Positions 58,972 through 64,000 of a stretch of 64,000 nucleotides of DNA are shown piece by piece (the stretch's first letter is position 1; each line of letters starts with the position of its first letter). Source of the DNA: Paludibacteraceae bacterium (GTDB lineage: Bacteria > Bacteroidota > Bacteroidia > Bacteroidales > Paludibacteraceae); assembly GCA_017443145.1 (NCBI GenBank), contig JAFSPA010000001.1:44672-108671 (forward strand), read 5' to 3'. The position numbers and the translations under genes were made by a program. The notes under the pieces are model-generated. The model saw nothing but the letters and a program-made list of their open reading frames with translations. It was not told the DNA's origin and made no database searches.

Positions 58972-60801
58972 ATGAAAAAAATCAGTTTATTTATCATAAC
59001 ACTATTGTGTGTGACGTCTCTTTCCGCTGCGACTGTGTATTGCAAAATGACCCAGTCGTGGTGGACTGCTGATGGCGCAGCCGTAGGAGTGTATTATTGG
59101 GGAACATCTTCTGACCCTGCATGGCCTGGTGTTCGTATGAGTCCCGTTTCGGGGCAAGATGGTACTTGGTCATATAATCTCCCTTCCGGAGTGTCTAATA
59201 TTATCTTTGTTCGCGTAAATGGCGATGGTGCCATTTCTGACTGGGGTGCACAGACTGAAGATATGACACTTCCTACGGATGGAAAGAACCTCTTCACAAT
59301 AAGCAATTCGACCAATTGTTGGAGTGGTGAGAGTTGCAAGTGTAGTGGAACGTGGAGTACCTATGGTAGTTCCGGTGGCGGCGATACTCCGGGTGGCGGA
59401 AGCGACCCCGTTAATCCCGGTCAGGACTTCTCGACGGCGGTACCTTCACAGTGTACGGATGTTATGCTACAAGCTTTCTACTGGAACTCGCACTCGGACG
59501 GAACATATGGTACGTCCCAATGGCCTGTATTGCTCAATGCAGCATCGGAGATCTCACAATACTTCCAACTCGTTTGGCTACCGCCTTCGTGCGATGCCAA
59601 TGATGACATGGGATATATCCCCAAGCAATATTCCAATCAAAATAGCAAGATGGGGATGAGAGCCGGTTTGAAGAACCTGATTTCGACTCTGCATAGTGGA
59701 GGAACACGCGTGTTGGCAGATGTGGTTATCAACCATGCAGGTAATAAGAGTTCATGGAATGACTTCATGGACCAAGATTTCGGTACATATGGCAAATTCT
59801 CCCCGCAGAGTTCCTGGATTACCAGTACTGATGAAGCCGCGTCAAATGGCTATCAAGTGGGTCCTAATGCTGACGATGGACAAGAAAGCAATCGTAACTA
59901 CAAAGACGCACGCGATTGGGATCATACCAATTCACAGGTACAAGCCATGTGTAAAGCATATCTGAAGTTCCTAAAGGGCGAAATAGGCTACGATGGCTAT
60001 CGTTTCGACTATAGTGTAGGCTACCATGTGTCTCACACGAACGACTATGTTTCTGCTGCTAAACCCTATATCTCGGTGATGGAATACTGGGTGACGAATG
60101 CCGGAACACTCAAGACACGTATCGACCAGGCAAGCAAGAACACTATGACCTTCGACTTTGCCCAACGTGATGCTGCATTCCAAAATGGTATTACGAAAAA
60201 CAATTATTCCAATCTTGTTAAACCTGGTATGCGTGGACAAGACTATCAGAAGTATGCTGTGACGTTCGTTGATAATCACGATACGTTCAAACGTCCCGAT
60301 ATTGGCGGTGACTGTGGCAATAAAACGGATGGTAGCTCTATCAACGATAAGGAGCTGATTATGCAATGCAACGCCTATATACTCTCTATGCCGGGTATCC
60401 CCTGCGTGTTCTGGCCGCATTGGTACAAGTACAAATCCGACATCAAGGCAATGATTGAAGCACGCCGTAGTGCAGGTATCCACTCCGAGAGTGCTGTGTC
60501 TGAGACCAATGGTAATGGATACTACGAGGCAACAGTTACCGGCAAATATGGTAAGGTCATTCTCTACCTCGGCTCTTCTGCATCTAAATCGGCTCCTTCC
60601 GGCTACAAACAGGCTGTCAAAGGTTCCAAGTACGCAATGTACTACACCGGCACTATGCCTGCTACCGAGATAGAGCAAGCCCAAATAGCAAAACCAGAAC
60701 TGAATAAATCGGCTGCCATGTACAATATCATGGGACAACAAGTGAACGCTTCCTACAAGGGAGTCGTAATACAAAATGGAAATAAATATCTATTGCAATA
60801 A
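58972..60801 (+). CDS. Secreted alpha-amylase (GH13) with N-terminal CBM
   Basis: 609 residues. Signal peptide (1-19); CBM26-like starch-binding domain (about 20-125: YYWGTSSDPAWPGVRMSP); Gly-rich linker (GSSGGGDTPGGGSDPVNPG). The GH13 domain (about 155-560) has Asp346 in GYRFDYS, Glu371 in SVMEYW and Asp437 in FVDNHDT. Sorting tail AAMYNIMGQQVNASYKG. It starts 16 bases after the first amylase. AAGGAG precedes its ATG by 9 bases, an unusual Shine-Dalgarno-like sequence in this lineage. Its CBM is almost identical at DNA level to that of the next gene. Confidence 0.94.
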   Translation: MKKISLFIITLLCVTSLSAATVYCKMTQSWWTADGAAVGVYYWGTSSDPAWPGVRMSPVSGQDGTWSYNLPSGVSNIIFVRVNGDGAISDWGAQTEDMTLPTDGKNLFTISNSTNCWSGESCKCSGTWSTYGSSGGGDTPGGGSDPVNPGQDFSTAVPSQCTDVMLQAFYWNSHSDGTYGTSQWPVLLNAASEISQYFQLVWLPPSCDANDDMGYIPKQYSNQNSKMGMRAGLKNLISTLHSGGTRVLADVVINHAGNKSSWNDFMDQDFGTYGKFSPQSSWITSTDEAASNGYQVGPNADDGQESNRNYKDARDWDHTNSQVQAMCKAYLKFLKGEIGYDGYRFDYSVGYHVSHTNDYVSAAKPYISVMEYWVTNAGTLKTRIDQASKNTMTFDFAQRDAAFQNGITKNNYSNLVKPGMRGQDYQKYAVTFVDNHDTFKRPDIGGDCGNKTDGSSINDKELIMQCNAYILSMPGIPCVFWPHWYKYKSDIKAMIEARRSAGIHSESAVSETNGNGYYEATVTGKYGKVILYLGSSASKSAPSGYKQAVKGSKYAMYYTGTMPATEIEQAQIAKPELNKSAAMYNIMGQQVNASYKGVVIQNGNKYLLQ

Positions 60802-60852
60802 TAGACATTTACTAAATAAACTTATTAATTAACCATTAAATTTAATTGAATT

Positions 60853-61773
60853 ATGAAAAAATTATTTCTTTCTGCAATTGTTGCGCTGATGGGCATTATG
60901 ACAATGTCTGCTTCAACGGTCTATTGCAAAATGACTCAATCATGGTGGACTGCTGATGGAGCAGCAGTAGGAGTGTATTATTGGGGAACATCTTCTGACC
61001 CTGCATGGCCTGGTGTTCGTATGAGTCCTGTTTCAGGACAAGATGGAACGTGGTCGTATGATCTCCCTTCTGATGCCTCGAATATCATCTTTGTACGCGT
61101 TAATGGCAGCGGTGACATCGCAGACTGGGGAGCTAAAACAAAAGACCTAACTCTCCCGACCGATGGTAACAACTTATACACCATCACCAGCACAGAACCC
61201 GTTTGGGGAGATCCTGGTTGTGATGGCGCATGGAGCAAATATGAAGGTGGCACAACTCCTGATCCGGGTACCGGCGGCGGCAGTGGCGAAGAACCCACAA
61301 AATACTGGTATTACAAAGGTTATATCGATGGTGGTGACCTCACAAACGAAGCTGGTGGATTCAATATCTTCAATTGTGGTACGGCACATCTTGATGTAGA
61401 GCAAAATGCGTATCTCTTCGTAGTGTATCAAGAGAAAGGAGTCCAAGGCGTGCAATATATGACTGCAGCGTATGTAGATGGCCCGACTCAAGCCACGATG
61501 ACTAAAACCGGTAATGAGAAATTCCATCTTACAGCTGGCTCCTATACACTCTATCTATATAAGGATGGCGAAGATGTAATTCTCTCAACTCAACCAATCG
61601 CAGGCAAAGAGCTCGTTAGCGAAAACTGCACCAGTGGCGGTGGCACAACTGCTATCCAACACGTTAACGCTACACTTGACCTCAACGCTCCGATGTTTGA
61701 CATCCTTGGCCGCAAGGTGAATGCCGACTACAAGGGTATCGTTATCCAAAACGGACAGAAATATATCCGTTAA
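60853..61773 (+). CDS. Secreted CBM protein without catalytic domain
   Basis: 306 residues. A signal peptide precedes a CBM26-like domain (about 20-125) almost identical to that of the preceding amylase, and a linker TPDPGTGGGSGEEP. Residues about 150-260 form a beta domain of unknown family (YYKGYIDGGDLTNEAGGFNI). The sorting tail contains APMFDILGRKVNADYKG. No catalytic residues are seen; probably a starch-binding surface protein that helps capture substrate for the two amylases upstream. Confidence 0.88.
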   Translation: MKKLFLSAIVALMGIMTMSASTVYCKMTQSWWTADGAAVGVYYWGTSSDPAWPGVRMSPVSGQDGTWSYDLPSDASNIIFVRVNGSGDIADWGAKTKDLTLPTDGNNLYTITSTEPVWGDPGCDGAWSKYEGGTTPDPGTGGGSGEEPTKYWYYKGYIDGGDLTNEAGGFNIFNCGTAHLDVEQNAYLFVVYQEKGVQGVQYMTAAYVDGPTQATMTKTGNEKFHLTAGSYTLYLYKDGEDVILSTQPIAGKELVSENCTSGGGTTAIQHVNATLDLNAPMFDILGRKVNADYKGIVIQNGQKYIR

Positions 61774-61786
61774 ACCTACCGGTGCC

Positions 61787-61883
61787 CACGATAGATACAC
61801 GATAGATATACGATAGATACACGATAGATACACGATAGATTAACCTAATCTGAGTATAACTTGAGTATAACCTAAGTATCCCT
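61787..61883. repeat. Two adjacent 11-bp arrays
   Basis: CACGATAGATA-type units x5 (61787-61841), then TGAGTATAACT, TGAGTATAACC, TAAGTATCCCT (61851-61883), in the spacer after the CBM gene. Confidence 0.9.
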
Positions 61884-61962
61884 CGCGCGTACCTTAATAT
61901 ATTATAGCAAAACATCTAATGTTTTATATAGTTAACCTTATTATTAATTTAATCTAATCATT

Positions 61963-64000
61963 ATGAGAAAGTTTCTTTCAATTCTCGGCGCACTACTTAT
62001 GTGCGCAATGATGTGGGCAGCCCCGACTTCGGTGACCTATACAGTCGCAAGCACGTCGGCGGTGGAAAAGTCTGGTACTGCACCGGATGGGGCGACAGCA
62101 ACGTATGCGTCGACCTATACGACAAAGTGCCAGCTGACCAAAAATAATTCTATGACCCTTACCTTATCGGGTTTTGAGGGTTATAAGATTACGGGTATTA
62201 CGCTGTCCATGAAATCTAACAAGAGCGCGGGATCAGGCTCGTTTACTGCTGTGGCAGGAACAACAACCATTTCCTCAATTGCAACCGCTGCTTTTAGCGA
62301 TGCAACTTGGAATGGTGCCTACACCCAAACTTACACGGACGTTACGCCAGCTATGACTGACGATGACTACGAGATTCAAGAAGACGAAGATGTAGTCCTG
62401 ACAATCGCAGCCACTGTAAACTCCCTCTTTTGCGAATCATTCACAATTGAGTATGAAGAAGTAGCTGCGGCTACTACCACTCTCTATTGCAAAATGGAGC
62501 AAAGCTGGTGGACTACTGACGGCGCAGCTGTCGGTGTACACTATTGGGGTGGAGCTACCTCGACAACGTGGCCGGGTGTTCGTATGACTGCGGTTGATGG
62601 CGAATCCGGATTGTGGACTTACGACGTTCCTTCTGATGCCACCGGTATCATCTTCACTCGCGTGAATGGCAGTGGCGTTATCGCTGACTGGGGAGCAAAA
62701 ACTGGTGATTTGACTATTCCGACTGATGGGAATAACATGTATACCATTACTTCGGCTTCTGCTGTTTGGGGAGATCCCGGTTGTACTGGTACTTGGTCCA
62801 AATATACTCCTGCCGCGCCGAAATACTACGTAACCGGTAATGCCGCTCTCGTAGGTGCAGCTAAGGCCTGGGATGCTACTGCTATCGAGATGACCGACGG
62901 CTCATATACTTTCGCTAATCTCGCAGCAGGCGAATATGTCCTCAAAGTGACCAAAAACGGTTCAACTTGGTATGGATACGAGGCTTTGAATGTAGCCGCT
63001 TCTTCTGCTAATATTTACGATGGCGGAGATCCAGACCATAATATTGAGTTTGAGGTTGAAACACCTAATAACGTAACCGTCGCTTTTGACGGATCGAAGA
63101 TTACTCTTACCGGCACATTCGTTGAACGCACAACTACTTTCACCGTAACTGTACCGGATGAAACTCCGAAATGCTATATCGCCGGTAACTTCACCGGCTG
63201 GGCACAAGTCGCAATGACTGCTGCCGGAGCAAATAAGTTTACTTATGTTATGTCCGGTAACCCGACCGACACAGCTTCTTATAAGTACTGTGCCGGAGCT
63301 GCTTGGAAATATACAGAGGTAAATGCTGACCGCTCAGAGAAAGCTAATCGTTCGTATGCTGCTAATGATATTGTAGCTGATTGGGCTCAAGTTCCAGGGG
63401 CAACCTTAGCGGATACTTATACAAGCAATGTTACACTTGCAACAACTGGTGGCACAAGTGCATCTGTTGCTGACATTGTGGTGCTTGGCGATACTGTTAA
63501 AGGATTAAAAGCTGGTACCGGAAGTGTTACAGGTGCTGTCAAAGTAACTATTCCGGCAGGTGTGGCTAACTTGCACTTCCATGCTTATAGCTGGAATACA
63601 GAAACCGTTACTCTTTCAATAAGTGGATTGGCTGAAGGAACAAAAGCGGTTGCCATTGCTAAAAACACTGGCGTCGCTGGTAACTCTCCATATACGATGG
63701 CTGGCGATCCGGAACAGGATGGCTACTATAAGATAGCTGTAAATACAACCGAGGAAACAACTCTTACCTTTACTGCTACCGGTGGTAAACGTTTCGTGCT
63801 CTTTGGCGTAAATACCGAAGGAACATATGTTCCGCCTGTACTTGAGACATTAAATCTTATACCTGGTGTATGGTCAGAGGCAAATGCTAAGTTTGCAGCC
63901 TGGACCTGGGGTGAGGATCTTGCCGGAGCATGGACCGCATTCTTTGCAGGCACAGGTGACACGTTGACAGCTGCAATCAATGCAGAAGCTGACAGTATAA
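61963..64000 (+). CDS. Modular secreted starch-binding protein, partial
   Basis: Runs off the right edge: 679 codons, no stop. A signal peptide (MRKFLSILGALLMCAMMWA) precedes an N-terminal beta domain (about 20-170) with GFEGYKITGITLSMKSNKSAG. A CBM26-like domain (about 172-275) contains QSWWTTDGAAVGVHYWGG. A beta domain starting KYYVTGNAALVGAAKAWD follows, then one starting KCYIAGNFTGWAQVAM (CBM20/48-like). A Gly/Ala/Thr-rich domain follows, then a further domain beginning near NLIPGVWSEANAKF. No catalytic domain is seen so far. Same cluster as the amylases; probably a surface glycan-binding protein. Confidence 0.82.
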   Translation, partial: MRKFLSILGALLMCAMMWAAPTSVTYTVASTSAVEKSGTAPDGATATYASTYTTKCQLTKNNSMTLTLSGFEGYKITGITLSMKSNKSAGSGSFTAVAGTTTISSIATAAFSDATWNGAYTQTYTDVTPAMTDDDYEIQEDEDVVLTIAATVNSLFCESFTIEYEEVAAATTTLYCKMEQSWWTTDGAAVGVHYWGGATSTTWPGVRMTAVDGESGLWTYDVPSDATGIIFTRVNGSGVIADWGAKTGDLTIPTDGNNMYTITSASAVWGDPGCTGTWSKYTPAAPKYYVTGNAALVGAAKAWDATAIEMTDGSYTFANLAAGEYVLKVTKNGSTWYGYEALNVAASSANIYDGGDPDHNIEFEVETPNNVTVAFDGSKITLTGTFVERTTTFTVTVPDETPKCYIAGNFTGWAQVAMTAAGANKFTYVMSGNPTDTASYKYCAGAAWKYTEVNADRSEKANRSYAANDIVADWAQVPGATLADTYTSNVTLATTGGTSASVADIVVLGDTVKGLKAGTGSVTGAVKVTIPAGVANLHFHAYSWNTETVTLSISGLAEGTKAVAIAKNTGVAGNSPYTMAGDPEQDGYYKIAVNTTEETTLTFTATGGKRFVLFGVNTEGTYVPPVLETLNLIPGVWSEANAKFAAWTWGEDLAGAWTAFFAGTGDTLTAAINAEADSI

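Overview
The window is chromosomal DNA of an anaerobic member of the Bacteroidota, most likely order Bacteroidales. The evidence is the promoter type seen throughout (TTTG or CTTG, 19-20 bases, then TANNTTTGC), the near absence of Shine-Dalgarno sequences, a complete Rnf complex, oversized secreted proteins with C-terminal sorting-type tails, SPII lipoproteins, FKBP lipoproteins and DUF4956/VTC/DUF2490 genes. I cannot name a genus; a gut starch degrader is a reasonable inference from the amylase cluster.

Layout. 1-833 is the end of pckA, followed by a terminator and tRNA-Ser. 1065-13463 is one long minus-strand run of housekeeping genes read dapB, lepB, wbqC-like, ilvE, POT transporter, coiled-coil protein, rsmI, flippase, ribE, two FKBP isomerases, flippase, truA. 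Divergent to it is umuDC (13736-15456), with a CGAAC-N4-GTTCG palindrome upstream. 15665-21820 encodes a 2051-residue secreted protein, followed by a 37-codon ORF and a terminator. 22256-31714 is the most unusual region: five minus-strand genes in two transcription units encode a membrane SH3/PARP-like protein, a multi-pass protein with a split zinc ribbon, a 2TM/Nudix-like protein, a triple AAA+ ATPase and a protein kinase/AAA+ fusion. 31880-33130 holds an iron-sulfur flavoprotein-like gene and nadD. 33141-37471 is a VTC-type polyphosphate polymerase operon. Then come an AraC-type regulator, a candidate small RNA, an AspT-type transporter and trxB. 41792-45919 is ftsK with a LolA-like gene and a secreted protein. 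46089-51416 is the Rnf operon, followed by a split sugar-isomerase-like gene and an LRR surface protein. 54609-54681 is tRNA-Phe, divergent from trmO. 55609 to the end is a starch-degradation cluster: two GH13 amylases and two CBM proteins, the last one cut by the window edge.

The most pervasive structural signal is a set of short tandem arrays with periods of 7, 8 or 11 bases at many gene boundaries. They often supply the stop or start codon, appear to have shortened the ends of dapB and nadD, and also lie inside the coding sequence of dapB and the wbqC-like gene.

The strongest candidate for an undescribed system is the kinase/AAA/PARP/Nudix-like cassette. Its parts suggest a membrane-anchored signalling or stress-response (possibly defence) machine that combines phosphorylation, ATP-driven remodelling and ADP-ribosylation. 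That function is inferred from domain content only.
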